From Pseudarthrobacter sp. PS3-L1 (GTDB lineage Bacteria > Actinomycetota > Actinomycetes > Actinomycetales > Micrococcaceae), in NCBI RefSeq assembly GCF_030063285.1, contig NZ_JASISU010000009.1:1-47835 (forward strand): DNA of 47,835 nt, read 5' to 3'. Shown piece by piece: positions 1-8,369 of the stretch. Made by a program: the position numbers and the translations under genes. The notes beneath the pieces are model-generated. The model was not told where the DNA came from, did no database searches, and saw nothing but the letters and a program-made list of their open reading frames with translations. Positions within the stretch are counted from its first letter, which is position 1. Each line of letters opens with the position of its first letter.

Positions 1-86
1 CGGGTAGCGCGGAGCGGACCCGCTGGCCCGGCCATCGCCTGGGCCTCTCCCGTGACTCCCGCCACCCGCTCCGCTTTCTGTACCAC
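1..86 (-). CDS. Possible 5' end of a leftward gene (partial)
   Basis: A leftward frame opens at a GTG (86-84) and stays open for 28 codons to the window edge. It begins VVQKAERVAG and is rich in Ala and Gly, without a recognisable motif. The main support is upstream: a TAGGCT hexamer lies 6 nt before the GTG, the same arrangement seen at several confident genes in this window, and no Shine-Dalgarno is needed for such a start. The gene would lie downstream of phoU in the same direction, about 80 bp after its stop. Too little is visible to suggest a product, and a chance open frame in GC-rich DNA is a real alternative. Confidence 0.3.
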   Translation of the reverse strand, partial: MVQKAERVAGVTGEAQAMAGPAGPLRAT

Positions 87-92
87 CGCTTA

Positions 93-98
93 AGCCTA
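93..98 (-). promoter_or_regulatory. -10 hexamer of a putative leaderless promoter (left-edge gene)
   Basis: TAGGCT on the minus strand lies 6 nt before the GTG at 86. The spacing and sequence match the -10 elements before ispD and the histidine phosphatase in this window. No clear -35 was identified. Confidence 0.3.
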
Positions 99-164
99 GC
101 GTCGTCGTGAACTGCAGCCGCCGTCGTACGTTCCGTGGTGCCGCCGTGCTCGCTGGCGTGCAGG

Positions 165-827
165 TCAGACGGGCTGGGAGGTGTTCGGCTGCCAGTCGCC
201 GGTGACCAGGTAGGTGACCTTCTGGGCCACGGACACGCCATGGTCGGCGAAGCGTTCGAAGTAGCGGCTCGCCAGAGCCACGTCCACGGTGGTCGCTGGC
301 GCTTCTTTCCAGTCACTGTGGGCAATAGCCTTAAAAACGCTCAGGTGAAGGTCGTTCACCACTGAGTTTGCCTTGAAAATATCCCGTGCAACTTCCAGGT
401 CACGGGTTTCCAGGAGTTCGGTGAGCTTGGTGGCAATGATGATGTCCTGTTCCGCGAAACTGTGGAACGTTGCGGCCAGCTGGACGGGAATGACGGTGGC
501 AGGGAAACGCAGGCGGGCCAGCTGGGCAATGTGCCGGGCCAGGTCACCCATGCGTTCCAGCGAAGCGCTCATCCGCAGCGACCCCACAATCATGCGCAGA
601 TCACTGGCCACGGGGCCCTGCAGTGCAAGGATATCGATGGCGCGTTCGTCCAGGCTGTTCTGCAGGAAATCGATCCGGGCATCAGCGGCAATGACGTCTT
701 GGGCGAGGTCCACGTCGGCGCCATCAAAGGAGGTAGTTGCCTTCTTGATGGCTTCGGTGACCAGCTGTGAAATTTCGATGAGATCTTCGCCCACCTGGGT
801 GAGCTCTTCCTGAAAAACCTTACGCAC
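165..827 (-). CDS. phoU: Phosphate-specific transport system accessory protein PhoU
   Basis: PhoU is a cytoplasmic all-helical protein that links the Pst phosphate transporter to the phosphate-sensing histidine kinase and dampens the Pho response when phosphate is plentiful. The 220-residue product has the two tandem three-helix PhoU repeats, with conserved acidic stretches such as LERMGDLARH in the first repeat and YFERFADHGV in the second. The frame extends upstream, but I chose the GTG at 827: it gives the usual family length and N-terminus (VRKVFQEEL) and has an AAAGGA ribosome binding site 8 nt upstream. The gene is divergent from senX3-regX3, the usual actinobacterial arrangement, and a PHO box lies between them. 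No pst genes are visible in the window. The identification is secure. Confidence 0.95.
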   Translation of the reverse strand: MRKVFQEELTQVGEDLIEISQLVTEAIKKATTSFDGADVDLAQDVIAADARIDFLQNSLDERAIDILALQGPVASDLRMIVGSLRMSASLERMGDLARHIAQLARLRFPATVIPVQLAATFHSFAEQDIIIATKLTELLETRDLEVARDIFKANSVVNDLHLSVFKAIAHSDWKEAPATTVDVALASRYFERFADHGVSVAQKVTYLVTGDWQPNTSQPV

Positions 828-896
828 GGAGGCGTCCTTTCTTTGGAAACCCTTGGCGCAGCGCCGGATTTCAATCTCGCCCTTCGGCAGTCCAAC

Positions 897-904
897 TCCA
901 TATA
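897..904 (-). promoter_or_regulatory. Possible -10 region of phoU
   Basis: The minus strand reads TATATGGA here, giving overlapping -10-like hexamers TATATG and TATGGA. The last GTTCA repeat of the PHO box lies 14-16 nt upstream, about where a -35 would be, as expected for a promoter activated by a PhoB/PhoP-type regulator. Confidence 0.35.
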
Positions 905-918
905 CTTCCAGCCGCTGG

Positions 919-956
919 TGAACGTCTGGGCATCGGAACATGAACGTTAGCTGAAC
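919..956 (-). promoter_or_regulatory. Putative PHO box (RegX3/PhoP binding site)
   Basis: Read on the minus strand, GTTCA occurs at 956-952, 945-941 and 923-919. The intervals are 11 and 22 bp, so the repeats sit on the same helical face with one degenerate unit (GATGC) in between. Direct GTTCA repeats with 11-bp periodicity are the known binding pattern of actinobacterial PhoP/RegX3 regulators. The repeats are oriented toward phoU and lie between phoU and the kinase/regulator operon, so autoregulation of the locus is likely. Confidence 0.75.
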
Positions 957-1003
957 CGGCACAGTATTGCGCCGAATGGGCCAAGACGGCGCGGGCAAGA
1001 GCA

Positions 1004-1009
1004 TAAGCT
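1004..1009 (+). promoter_or_regulatory. -10 hexamer, putative leaderless promoter of senX3
   Basis: TAAGCT ends 6 nt before the GTG at 1016, and no Shine-Dalgarno is present. This supports both a leaderless transcript and the choice of that GTG. No convincing -35 was seen. Confidence 0.45.
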
Positions 1010-1015
1010 GGTCCC

Positions 1016-2233
1016 GTGGATCCCATGCTTATCGGTGTCATAGCCGGCCTTGTTGGCCTGGCGCTAGGCACCTTTGGCGTGCTCGCGTTCCGGACCAGTG
1101 AAAGGCAGCGCAGCATTGTCGACATTGCCAGCGACGAGCCTGTCCTGCCGGCCGGCTCTGCCGAGGTCCTGGCCGTTGTAGGCCGCGCCTTTGTTGTGGT
1201 GGACGCGATCGATGGCGTGGTCCGGGCCAGTCCCGCCGCCTATGCCTTCGGCCTGGTCCGCGGGCACACGGTGGTCCACAGCGAACTTCTCGACATGACG
1301 GCCAAAGTGCGCCGGGACGGTGTGATCCTGGAACGCCAGCTCGAACTCCCACGGGGACCGCTGGGGCAGGGAACCATCATCGTCCAGGTCCGTGCAGCCA
1401 TGCTGGGTGAGGAATATATTGTCCTCCTGGCCGATGACAGGACAGAGATCACCCGCACCGAGGAAATCCGCAACGACTTTGTGGCCAACGTTTCCCACGA
1501 GCTCAAAACGCCAGTGGGTGCCATCTCCCTGCTGGCCGAGGCACTCGAATCCTCGGCGGATGACGAAGAGGCGGTCCGCCGGTTCGCGAAGCGGATGCAC
1601 AAGGAATCAGGACGGTTGGCGGCTCTGGTGCAGGACATCATTGAGCTCTCCCGACTGCAGGGCGCCAGCATCAACCAAAAGGCGCACCCGGTTGACATCA
1701 ACACGGTGATTTCCGAGGCCGTGGACAGGTCGCTGCTCACTGCGGAGACCAAAAACATTGAGATCATGATTGGCAGCCGGGTCGCAGCGCAGGTCTACGG
1801 TGATCAAGATCTGTTGGTTACCGCCCTGCGGAACCTGATCGACAACGCCATTCGCTACTCGCCGGAAAACACCACTGTAGGAATCGGAGTACGTTCCCGC
1901 GAGGGCCTCATCTCCGTTTCGGTCACTGACCAGGGCGACGGCCTTACTGCAGAGGACCAGGAGCGCGTCTTTGAACGGTTTTACCGCGTGGACGCCGCAC
2001 GTTCCCGACAGACCGGTGGCACCGGCCTGGGCCTGAGCATTGTCAAACATGTCGCCTCCAACCATGGTGGCGAGGTGACCCTCTGGTCCCAGCCTGGCCA
2101 GGGTTCAACCTTCACGCTCCGGCTACCCGAACTGGAAGTCGAAGACAGCGATCCAACGTCCCTTCCCCGCCTTGCCGGGGCCAGTATCCGACCCGACGCC
2201 CCTGGCGTCCATGAACAAGGAGCCACCGCTTGA
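1016..2233 (+). CDS. senX3: Phosphate-responsive sensor histidine kinase SenX3/PhoR
   Basis: This is the membrane-bound kinase of the two-component system that senses phosphate limitation and phosphorylates RegX3. The 405-residue product has one or two N-terminal membrane segments (about 4-27), a PAS-like region (about 50-145), then the kinase core. The H-box SHELKTP carries the phospho-accepting His161. The N-box is LIDNAIRYSPE, G1 is DQGDG, the F-box is RFYRVD and G2 is GGTGLGLS, all intact. The GTG start at 1016 is favoured by a TAAGCT -10 just upstream; an ATG three codons in is possible. The stop overlaps the regX3 start by 4 nt, so the two are translationally coupled. Confidence 0.93.
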   Translation: MDPMLIGVIAGLVGLALGTFGVLAFRTSERQRSIVDIASDEPVLPAGSAEVLAVVGRAFVVVDAIDGVVRASPAAYAFGLVRGHTVVHSELLDMTAKVRRDGVILERQLELPRGPLGQGTIIVQVRAAMLGEEYIVLLADDRTEITRTEEIRNDFVANVSHELKTPVGAISLLAEALESSADDEEAVRRFAKRMHKESGRLAALVQDIIELSRLQGASINQKAHPVDINTVISEAVDRSLLTAETKNIEIMIGSRVAAQVYGDQDLLVTALRNLIDNAIRYSPENTTVGIGVRSREGLISVSVTDQGDGLTAEDQERVFERFYRVDAARSRQTGGTGLGLSIVKHVASNHGGEVTLWSQPGQGSTFTLRLPELEVEDSDPTSLPRLAGASIRPDAPGVHEQGATA

Positions 2234-2910
2234 GCAGGATTCTCATTGTCGAAGACGAAGAATCGTTCAGTGATCCGCTGTCTTACCTGCTGGGTAAGGA
2301 AGGATTCGACGTCGAGGTGGTGGACAACGGATTGGATGCCATTACCGAGTTCGACAGGAACGGCGCTGACCTTGTCCTCCTGGACCTGCAGCTGCCTGGC
2401 CAGTCGGGAACGGAAGTCTGCCGGCAACTGCGCCAGCGCTCCAGCGTCCCGGTGATCATGCTGACGGCCAAGGACTCGGAAATCGACAAGGTGGTGGGCC
2501 TGGAGCTTGGCGCCGATGACTACGTCACCAAGCCATACTCTTCCCGCGAACTGGTGGCCCGCGTACGCGCAGTGCTGCGGCGCCAGGGCGAACCCGAAGA
2601 GCTCATTTCCGCCACCGTCCAGGCAGGCCCTGTCCGGATGGACATCGAGCGGCATGTCGTCAGCGTAGATGGGCAGCAAGTCTCGCTTCCGCTGAAGGAA
2701 TTTGAGCTGCTCGAAATGCTGCTCCGTAATTCAGGCAGGGTCCTCACGCGCGGTCAACTCATCGACAGGGTGTGGGGCTCCGATTATGTGGGAGACACCA
2801 AAACCCTTGATGTACACGTCAAGCGGCTGCGCAGCAAAATTGAGCCGGACCCGTCCCTGCCGCGGTACCTGGTTACTGTGCGCGGACTGGGCTACAAGTT
2901 CGAACCCTGA
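2230..2910 (+). CDS. regX3: Phosphate response regulator RegX3/PhoP (OmpR family)
   Basis: This DNA-binding response regulator is phosphorylated by SenX3 and binds PHO boxes such as the one at 919-956. The 226-residue product has an N-terminal receiver domain: acidic pocket Glu8/Asp9, phospho-acceptor Asp52 in LVLLDLQLPG, and Lys101 in YVTKPYSS. A winged-helix OmpR-type output domain follows from about residue 130, ending in the characteristic VRGLGYKFEP. Translation begins at a TTG at 2230, inside the senX3 stop (TTGA overlap), with AAGGAG 7 nt upstream. The rare start and overlap suggest coupling to the kinase. A strong terminator follows 50 bp after the stop. Confidence 0.95.
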   Translation: MSRILIVEDEESFSDPLSYLLGKEGFDVEVVDNGLDAITEFDRNGADLVLLDLQLPGQSGTEVCRQLRQRSSVPVIMLTAKDSEIDKVVGLELGADDYVTKPYSSRELVARVRAVLRRQGEPEELISATVQAGPVRMDIERHVVSVDGQQVSLPLKEFELLEMLLRNSGRVLTRGQLIDRVWGSDYVGDTKTLDVHVKRLRSKIEPDPSLPRYLVTVRGLGYKFEP

Positions 2911-2961
2911 GCCGAAAGTTTCGCCCGGGTCAGTGGCCGGGAATGATGATTGTGGATAGAA

Positions 2962-2993
2962 AAAAGAGGGGCTCCCGTGGGAGCCCCTCTTTT
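2962..2993. terminator. Bidirectional intrinsic terminator
   Basis: A perfect 15-bp stem (2962-2976 with 2979-2993) has a GT-centred loop. An A-run on the left and a T-run on the right make it function in both directions. It separates the convergent regX3 and lipoprotein genes. Confidence 0.9.
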
Positions 2994-3028
2994 GTAGCTT
3001 GAAAATCTGTTGTTGCAAGCTTGGCTGG

Positions 3029-3607
3029 TCAGCCGCCAGTCGTTGGTGTCGAAGTGGCAGAAGGCGTCGGCGAACTGGAGGACCCGGCAGACTCGGTGGG
3101 ATTGGCGGACTCTGCCCCCTCCGGGATGTACTTCCGGTACTCCGCAAGGGTGGAGTCCAGGACAGGGAGCGTCAGGTCATTCGCCAGGTTGGTTCCATTT
3201 TCGAAGATCCGGGCATTCAGGACAGAACCAGCGGGTGCGCCGGTGGTGCTCAGGATTGCCGGATCGGTCATATCGGTGAGCATTGTCGAGGACTGCGCCT
3301 TGACCGGGATCTGGGTCTCCGAGCCCTCTGCGCCGCTGATGGTAAGCGTGATGTCCTTGGAGGAGGAGTTGTACACGGCACCGAGTACGCGGCCAGGCTC
3401 GTTCTCGCCCGCGGAGACGATAAGCATGTTCCGGAGCTGCAGTGGTCCGAGGTCGGCCTGGATTCCATCAGAAGCGGCGTACCTGGCAGTGGTCTGCTGG
3501 GGTGTGATGTAGCCGCAGCCGCTCACGGTCAGGAGGCTGATGGCCAGGGCAGCGGATGCCAGCACAACTTTGCCGCGTCCAGCCCTTTTGTTTGCAGTGA
3601 AACGCAC
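3029..3607 (-). CDS. Secreted lipoprotein of unknown function
   Basis: The 192-residue product has a lipoprotein signal peptide: a basic N-terminus, a hydrophobic stretch (about 14-27) and a lipobox VSGC with the lipidated Cys31. The mature part resembles small extracytoplasmic beta-sandwich lipoproteins (a segment like VLGAVYNSSSKDI suggests a copper-chaperone-like or general beta fold) and ends in a Ser/Thr/Pro/Gly tail typical of cell-wall-spanning linkers. The GTG at 3607 is chosen because AAGGAG lies 8 nt upstream. It is divergent from carD. In related genomes such a lipoprotein often sits between regX3 and carD, but I cannot assign its role. No metal-binding histidine cluster is obvious. 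Confidence 0.8.
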   Translation of the reverse strand: MRFTANKRAGRGKVVLASAALAISLLTVSGCGYITPQQTTARYAASDGIQADLGPLQLRNMLIVSAGENEPGRVLGAVYNSSSKDITLTISGAEGSETQIPVKAQSSTMLTDMTDPAILSTTGAPAGSVLNARIFENGTNLANDLTLPVLDSTLAEYRKYIPEGAESANPTESAGSSSSPTPSATSTPTTGG

Positions 3608-3863
3608 GTCACGTACTCCTTGAGAGTCTTGAAACATTATTCGCCCCTAGCCTATCGGCAAACCAGCTTAAACGCGGATTCGGGACTGTCGGATTGGCCT
3701 TGGCAGAGGTCCACCAATGCACTATTATCTGCGTTCGTCAAGGGGTCGCAGGAGCTGGATCACCCCTGTTTTCCCCGGTTTCAAGCGGTTCTGACGCTAC
3801 AAAGCGGACGGTCATATGCCTTAAACGTGATAAACTTATCTCCGGGAAAGGGGTTATGTTCAC

Positions 3864-4346
3864 ATGGTATTTGAGGTCGGCGAGACAGTAGTTTACCCTC
3901 ACCACGGCGCTGCGAAGATTGAAGAAATCAAAATGCGCACCGTCAAGGGCGAAGAGAAAATGTATCTCAAGCTCAAGGTGGCCCAGGGTGATCTGACCAT
4001 TGAAGTTCCAGCAGAGAATGTTGATCTGGTGGGTGTGCGCGATGTAGTGGGCAAAGAAGGCCTGGAACACGTTTTTGACGTTCTCCGTGCCGAGTTCACA
4101 GAAGAGCCCACCAACTGGTCACGTCGTTACAAGGCCAACCTGGAGAAGCTTGCATCCGGTGACGTCATCAAGGTAGCCGAGGTTGTCCGCGACCTCTGGC
4201 GCCGGGATCACGACCGGGGCCTTTCCGCAGGCGAGAAGAGAATGCTGGCCAAGGCGCGGCAGATTCTGATCTCAGAGTTGGCACTGGCAGAGAAGACCGA
4301 CGAAGAACAGGCAGCAACTGTTCTGGACGAGGTCCTAGCTTCCTGA
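3864..4346 (+). CDS. carD: RNA polymerase-binding transcription factor CarD
   Basis: CarD binds the RNA polymerase beta subunit and stabilises open promoter complexes, including those at rRNA promoters. The 160-residue product is the normal length. The N-terminal Tudor-like RNAP interaction domain (about 1-55, beginning [15 protein letters not shown]) is followed by a helical DNA-binding domain with the conserved Trp in the [14 protein letters not shown] segment. AAAGGGG lies 12 nt before the ATG, and a TAAACT -10-like hexamer lies at 3831-3836. An intrinsic terminator follows directly. The gene precedes ispD-ispF-cysS, the usual actinobacterial order. Confidence 0.95.
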   Translation: MVFEVGETVVYPHHGAAKIEEIKMRTVKGEEKMYLKLKVAQGDLTIEVPAENVDLVGVRDVVGKEGLEHVFDVLRAEFTEEPTNWSRRYKANLEKLASGDVIKVAEVVRDLWRRDHDRGLSAGEKRMLAKARQILISELALAEKTDEEQAATVLDEVLAS

Positions 4347-4352
4347 AAATCG

Positions 4353-4390
4353 AACCCCGGCCGCACACAGGTGCAGCCGGGGTTTCTTTT
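4353..4390 (+). terminator. Intrinsic terminator of carD
   Basis: AACCCCGGC (4353-4361) pairs with GCCGGGGTT (4376-4384), with a smaller GCAC/GTGC pairing inside the loop. TCTTTTT follows. Confidence 0.85.
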
Positions 4391-4410
4391 TGCCCGGTGG
4401 GGGAGGCACG

Positions 4411-4416
4411 TAGGCT
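4411..4416 (+). promoter_or_regulatory. -10 hexamer, putative leaderless promoter of ispD
   Basis: TAGGCT ends 7 nt before the ATG at 4424, with no Shine-Dalgarno in the gap. A TTTGCC at 4389-4394 could serve as a -35 (16-bp spacer), although it overlaps the carD terminator T-run. Confidence 0.5.
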
Positions 4417-4423
4417 TGCTTCC

Positions 4424-5233
4424 ATGAATACCCAGCCCCCCACGCCATCCCTTGCGGTGATTGTTGTCGCGGCCGGCTCCGGGCAACGCCTCGGCTTTGG
4501 TATTCCCAAGGCCGCAGTTCCGCTCAGCGGAGAGAGCATCCTGCTGCACGCCCTGCGCGGAGTAGCTGCCGCTGGCGTAGCCCGTCAGATCTGCGTGGCC
4601 CTGCCCGCGGGTGACCGGCAGCTAGCAGACATCTGTGCCACGTTCGTCGCGGAACTTGCCCGCTCCAGTGCCGGTGTGCGCGGGACCGCTGCACACCCCG
4701 CTGTGACAACCGTCGACGGCGGCGCTACCCGCCAGGATTCCGTCCAGTCCGCACTGGCTGGCCTCCTTGAGGGCACCGAGAAGGTCCTGGTCCACGACGC
4801 CGCCCGTGCACTGACGCCTGCCAGCGTCTTCCGAAGGGTGGTTGGCGCCCTCAAGGCTGGCGCTGTCGCCGTAATTCCCGCGATCCCGGTGGTGGATACC
4901 ATCAAAATGGTGGCGCCCACAGAAGGTAGTGCCGCTACGATGGCCCCCGAAGTGGTGACGGGTACTGCGGTTCGTGGCCAGCTCCGTGCTGTCCAGACAC
5001 CGCAGGGATTTGACGTAGACACCCTGCTCCGGGCCCACGCAACCGCCGTCGACTTTGACGTTGAGACAGCAGCTTCGATCACCGATGACGCCATGCTGGT
5101 GGAATTCCTGGGGCTTCCGGTCCACGTTGTGGTGGGTTCCACCCAGTCCCTGAAAATCACTACCCCACTTGACCTTGTTATTGCGGAGGGGTTGCTAGAG
5201 GGCCCCCTCGGCGCACGCTGGAGCGAAGGATGA
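4424..5233 (+). CDS. ispD: 2-C-methyl-D-erythritol 4-phosphate cytidylyltransferase IspD
   Basis: IspD couples CTP to methylerythritol 4-phosphate in the non-mevalonate isoprenoid pathway. The 269-residue product has the nucleotide-binding N-terminus AAGSGQRLG, the Lys-containing GIPKA, the VHDAAR active-site motif, IPVVDTIK, and QTPQGF, all typical of the family. It is somewhat longer than the enterobacterial enzyme (about 235), with extra Ala/Thr-rich loops. The ATG at 4424 is preferred over an in-frame GTG at 4397 because of the TAGGCT hexamer 7 nt upstream and because the family N-terminus begins shortly after it. The stop overlaps the ispF ATG (ATGA). Confidence 0.95.
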   Translation: MNTQPPTPSLAVIVVAAGSGQRLGFGIPKAAVPLSGESILLHALRGVAAAGVARQICVALPAGDRQLADICATFVAELARSSAGVRGTAAHPAVTTVDGGATRQDSVQSALAGLLEGTEKVLVHDAARALTPASVFRRVVGALKAGAVAVIPAIPVVDTIKMVAPTEGSAATMAPEVVTGTAVRGQLRAVQTPQGFDVDTLLRAHATAVDFDVETAASITDDAMLVEFLGLPVHVVVGSTQSLKITTPLDLVIAEGLLEGPLGARWSEG

Positions 5234-5730
5234 ACCTGCCCATGATTGTTCCCCGTACCGGTATTGGCGTTGACGTCCACGCCTACGCTCCCGCCGATCA
5301 GCCGCAGCCGCTGTGGTTAGGCGGTTTGTTCTGGGACGGCGAACGGGGACTGGCTGGTCACTCCGACGGCGACCCCGTAGCCCACGCCGCAGCGGATGCC
5401 CTCTTCTCCGCCTGCGGGATCGGCGATCTAGGCACCCACTTCGGTACCGACCGTCCCGAACTTGCAGGTGCGTCAGGAGTGGTGCTGTTGTCCGAGGCGG
5501 CGCGTATTGTGCGGGCTGCGGGCTTCGAAATAGGCAACGTGGCCGTGCAGTTTGTGGCCAATAAACCTAAATTTGGGCCACGCCGCGAGGAATCCCAGCG
5601 GGTACTGACTGCGGCGGCAGGCGCATCCGTCAGTGTCACGGCCACCACCAGCGACGGCTTGGGCTTCACGGGCAGGGGTGAGGGGATCTCCGCCATTGCC
5701 ACTGCCCTGGTTTATCCGGCGCAGGTCTAG
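5230..5730 (+). CDS. ispF: 2-C-methyl-D-erythritol 2,4-cyclodiphosphate synthase IspF
   Basis: IspF forms the cyclic diphosphate intermediate of the methylerythritol phosphate pathway and works as a trimer. The 166-residue product is the normal size. Zinc ligands are visible as Asp15 and His17 (GIGVDVHAY) and His44 in the motif [11 protein letters not shown]. The C-terminal [14 protein letters not shown] closes the CDP-binding site. The ATG overlaps the ispD stop by 4 nt, with GCGAAGG just upstream, so ispD and ispF are coupled and make consecutive or near-consecutive steps of one pathway; ispE is not in the window. Confidence 0.96.
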   Translation: MNLPMIVPRTGIGVDVHAYAPADQPQPLWLGGLFWDGERGLAGHSDGDPVAHAAADALFSACGIGDLGTHFGTDRPELAGASGVVLLSEAARIVRAAGFEIGNVAVQFVANKPKFGPRREESQRVLTAAAGASVSVTATTSDGLGFTGRGEGISAIATALVYPAQV

Positions 5731-5772
5731 CTCAGCCGTGGCGTCCGCTGCGTCATGGGGAACCGGATCGGC

Positions 5773-5778
5773 TAACGT
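5773..5778 (+). promoter_or_regulatory. -10 hexamer, putative leaderless promoter of cysS
   Basis: TAACGT ends 6 nt before the GTG at 5785. The gap TGACCC has no ribosome binding site. The same hexamer precedes glgE with a 7-nt gap. Confidence 0.5.
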
Positions 5779-5784
5779 TGACCC

Positions 5785-7248
5785 GTGACCCTGCGCTTTT
5801 ATGACACCGCTTCCGCCGAAGTCCGCGACTTCATCCCCCTGACCCCGGGCAAGGCCAGCCTTTACTACTGTGGCGCCACCGTCCAGGGCATGCCCCACGT
5901 AGGCCACATGCGCTCCGCCATCGCCTTTGATCAGCTCACGCGGTGGCTCCGGTACCGGAACTTCACGGTAACGGTGGTTCGAAACGTCACGGACATCGAC
6001 GACAAGATCCTGGCAAAATCGGCCGATTCTTTTGCGGCTGGCTTCGAGGGTGGCCCGAATTCCGTTCGCGAGGAACAGTGGTGGGCCCTGGCCTACCGCT
6101 TCGAGCAGGAGTTCCTGAAGTCCTACGACGCCCTGGGTGTCCAGCGCCCCACGTATGAGCCCCGCGCTACGGGTCACATCCCCGAGATGCAGGCCCTGAT
6201 CCAGCAGCTCATGGACCGCGGCCACGCCTACCCCGCCACCGATGATTCCGGCGATGTCTACTTCGATGTCCGCTCCTGGCCCGCCTATGGCAGCCTGACC
6301 AGGCAGAACATTGACGACATGCAGGGAGCGCCCGACGCTGACCCGCGCGGCAAGAAGGACCCCCGGGATTTCGCCCTGTGGAAGGGCAGCAAGGACAGTG
6401 ACCCGACGACGGCGGGGTGGGCATCACCGTGGGGGACCGGGCGGCCGGGGTGGCACCTGGAATGCTCAGCCATGGTCACCAAGTATCTGGGCACCGAATT
6501 TGATATCCACGGCGGCGGGTTGGACCTGCGTTTCCCGCACCACGAGAACGAGATGGCACAGTCGCAGGCTGCTGGCCACGGATTCGCGAACTTCTGGATG
6601 CACAACGGGATGGTGACCTACCAGGGCGAAAAAATGTCCAAATCCTTGGGGAATACCATCAGCCCGGCCCAGATGCTGGAACAGGTTCCAGCGCGGGTGG
6701 TCCGTTATTACCTGGGCCAGGCGCACTACCGGTCCATCCTTGACTACCAGCCAGCGTCCCTGCAGGAAGCGGCAGCAGCGCTTGAACGCATTGACGGTTT
6801 CCTGGCCAAGGCAGCTGCCCGTTTCGGTTCAGACTTTGGTTTTATTGCAGGTGACTTCGGTACGTCAACAGAATCCGCAGCGTCCTTTGCTGCTGCCATG
6901 GACGACGACCTCAACGTTCCACGGGCGTTGGCTGCGCTCCACGACACAGTCCGTATCGGGAACTCGGCCCTGGCTGCCGGCGACGACGAGAATGCCCGCC
7001 ATGCCAGGAACGCAGTGTTTACGATGACTGGAGTGTTGGGCCTCGATGCGACCCAACAGCAGGTCTCTGGCGGCAAAGCGGCCGCTGCACTGGATGTCAT
7101 GGTCAAGTCCCAACTGGCTGCGCGCACCGAGGCCCGTGCGGCGAAGGACTGGGCTGCTTCGGATGCCATCCGCGACACACTGAAGGCGGCCGGCGTCGTC
7201 GTTGAAGACGGTGCCGACGGCGCTACCTGGAGCTTGGCGCGGGACTGA
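5785..7248 (+). CDS. cysS: Cysteinyl-tRNA synthetase
   Basis: This class I aminoacyl-tRNA synthetase charges tRNA-Cys. The 487-residue product shows the zinc ligand Cys29 in YYCGATVQG, a HIGH-type motif PHVGHMR, the TDIDDKI motif, a second zinc site around WHLECS and HHENE, and the KMSKS loop at 283-287. The TDIDDKI motif and full length favour CysS over the paralogous mycothiol ligase MshC, which is shorter (about 410) and differs in the N-terminal motif. The GTG start directly follows a TAACGT -10 (6-nt gap), suggesting a leaderless transcript. ispF ends 54 bp upstream. Confidence 0.95.
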   Translation: MTLRFYDTASAEVRDFIPLTPGKASLYYCGATVQGMPHVGHMRSAIAFDQLTRWLRYRNFTVTVVRNVTDIDDKILAKSADSFAAGFEGGPNSVREEQWWALAYRFEQEFLKSYDALGVQRPTYEPRATGHIPEMQALIQQLMDRGHAYPATDDSGDVYFDVRSWPAYGSLTRQNIDDMQGAPDADPRGKKDPRDFALWKGSKDSDPTTAGWASPWGTGRPGWHLECSAMVTKYLGTEFDIHGGGLDLRFPHHENEMAQSQAAGHGFANFWMHNGMVTYQGEKMSKSLGNTISPAQMLEQVPARVVRYYLGQAHYRSILDYQPASLQEAAAALERIDGFLAKAAARFGSDFGFIAGDFGTSTESAASFAAAMDDDLNVPRALAALHDTVRIGNSALAAGDDENARHARNAVFTMTGVLGLDATQQQVSGGKAAAALDVMVKSQLAARTEARAAKDWAASDAIRDTLKAAGVVVEDGADGATWSLARD

Positions 7249-7316
7249 AATGCCGATTTCACCTGAGTCAGTAGACTGGTAAGCAGATTCAGTCGAAACA
7301 ATCAAGGGTGGAACAC

Positions 7317-8309
7317 ATGGCCAACAACGGTCGCCGAGCGGTCAAGGCAAAGAAGGGTCCCACAATCGGAACGGGTGGCCACGGTCGCAAGGGTCTCGAA
7401 GGTAAGGGTCCCACACCCAAAGCCGAGGACCGCCCCTATCACAAAGCGCACAAGAGCAAGCAGCTTGCGGAGCGCTCCGCTGCCAAGCGTTCTCCCGGCG
7501 CGCGCAGTGCCGGGGCATCCCGCACAGGGCCCAAGGGCCGTGCCACCGAAGAGGTCGTGACCGGCCGTAACTCTGTGGTGGAAGCCTTGCGCGCAGGCAT
7601 CCCCGCGAAGGCCCTGCACATTGCCATCCGCATTGAAATGGATGACCGCGTCAAGGAATCCCTGAAGCTTGCCGCAGAACGTGGCATCCCGCTGCTGGAA
7701 ACGGGTAAGCCGGAACTTGACCGGATGACAGACGATGCGATCCACCAGGGCCTGGTCCTGCAGATCCCGCCGTATGAGTACCAGGATGCCTACGACCTCG
7801 CAGAGGAGACAGTGGCCAAGTGGAAGAAGGGCCACGTCCCGAACGCACCGTTGTTTGTTGCCCTTGATGGCATCACGGACCCCCGCAACCTGGGTGCGAT
7901 CATCCGTTCGGTCTCAGCCTTCAACGGCCACGGTGTCATTGTTCCGGAGCGTCGCTCGGTGGGTGTGACGGCGTCGGCCTGGAAGACCAGCGCTGGAGCC
8001 GCAGTGCGGGTGCCGGTGGCCCGCGCAGCAAACCTGAACAGTGCCCTCAAGCAGTTCAAGAACATGGGTATCTACGTTCTGGGGCTCGATGGTGACGGCG
8101 ACGTCTCGCTGCCGGATCTGTCCCTGGCATCAGAGCCGATCTGTATTGTGGTGGGCTCCGAGGGCAAGGGCCTGAGCCGCCTGGTCCGCGAAAACTGCGA
8201 CCAGATTGTCTCCATCCCGATCAACTCGGCCATGGAGTCCCTCAACGCGTCCATGGCCGTGGGCATCTCGCTGTACGAGGTTTCCAGGCAGCGCGCCACG
8301 TCCAAGTAG
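7317..8309 (+). CDS. rlmB: 23S rRNA (guanosine-2'-O-)-methyltransferase RlmB (SpoU/TrmH family)
   Basis: This SPOUT-class enzyme uses S-adenosylmethionine to methylate a ribose of 23S rRNA. The 330-residue product starts with about 75 residues of Lys/Arg/Gly-rich, probably disordered sequence, common in actinobacterial members. The SpoU substrate-binding domain follows (TGRNSVVEALRAG), then the knotted catalytic domain: motif 1 DPRNLGAIIRS, motif 2 IVVGSEGKGL, motif 3 IPINSAMESLNASMA. The ATG at 7317 has AAGGGTGG 6 nt upstream; a GTG three codons earlier is possible. A TTTCAC-N17-TAAGCA promoter candidate lies at 7257-7285. The cysS-rlmB order is common in actinobacteria. Confidence 0.93.
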   Translation: MANNGRRAVKAKKGPTIGTGGHGRKGLEGKGPTPKAEDRPYHKAHKSKQLAERSAAKRSPGARSAGASRTGPKGRATEEVVTGRNSVVEALRAGIPAKALHIAIRIEMDDRVKESLKLAAERGIPLLETGKPELDRMTDDAIHQGLVLQIPPYEYQDAYDLAEETVAKWKKGHVPNAPLFVALDGITDPRNLGAIIRSVSAFNGHGVIVPERRSVGVTASAWKTSAGAAVRVPVARAANLNSALKQFKNMGIYVLGLDGDGDVSLPDLSLASEPICIVVGSEGKGLSRLVRENCDQIVSIPINSAMESLNASMAVGISLYEVSRQRATSK

Positions 8310-8325
8310 CACTTCTTACGTCCCT

Positions 8326-8363
8326 CGCCAGGTCAGGTTGCCGTTACGAGGCCTGACCTGGCG
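8326..8363. terminator. Hairpin between convergent rlmB and nitrilase gene
   Basis: CGCCAGGTCAGG (8326-8337) pairs perfectly with CCTGACCTGGCG (8352-8363) across a 14-nt loop. It sits between two convergent genes, which suggests a shared terminator, but there is no strong T-run on either side. Confidence 0.55.
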
Positions 8364-8369
8364 TGAGTC

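Noticed and set aside
2999..3874. Long plus-strand frame opposite the lipoprotein gene
   Set aside because: It is the mirror of a gene with a clear signal peptide and ribosome binding site, and its translation has no family features.
5785..7248. Mycothiol ligase MshC instead of CysS
   Set aside because: The TDIDDKI motif, full length of 487 residues and position after ispF fit CysS.
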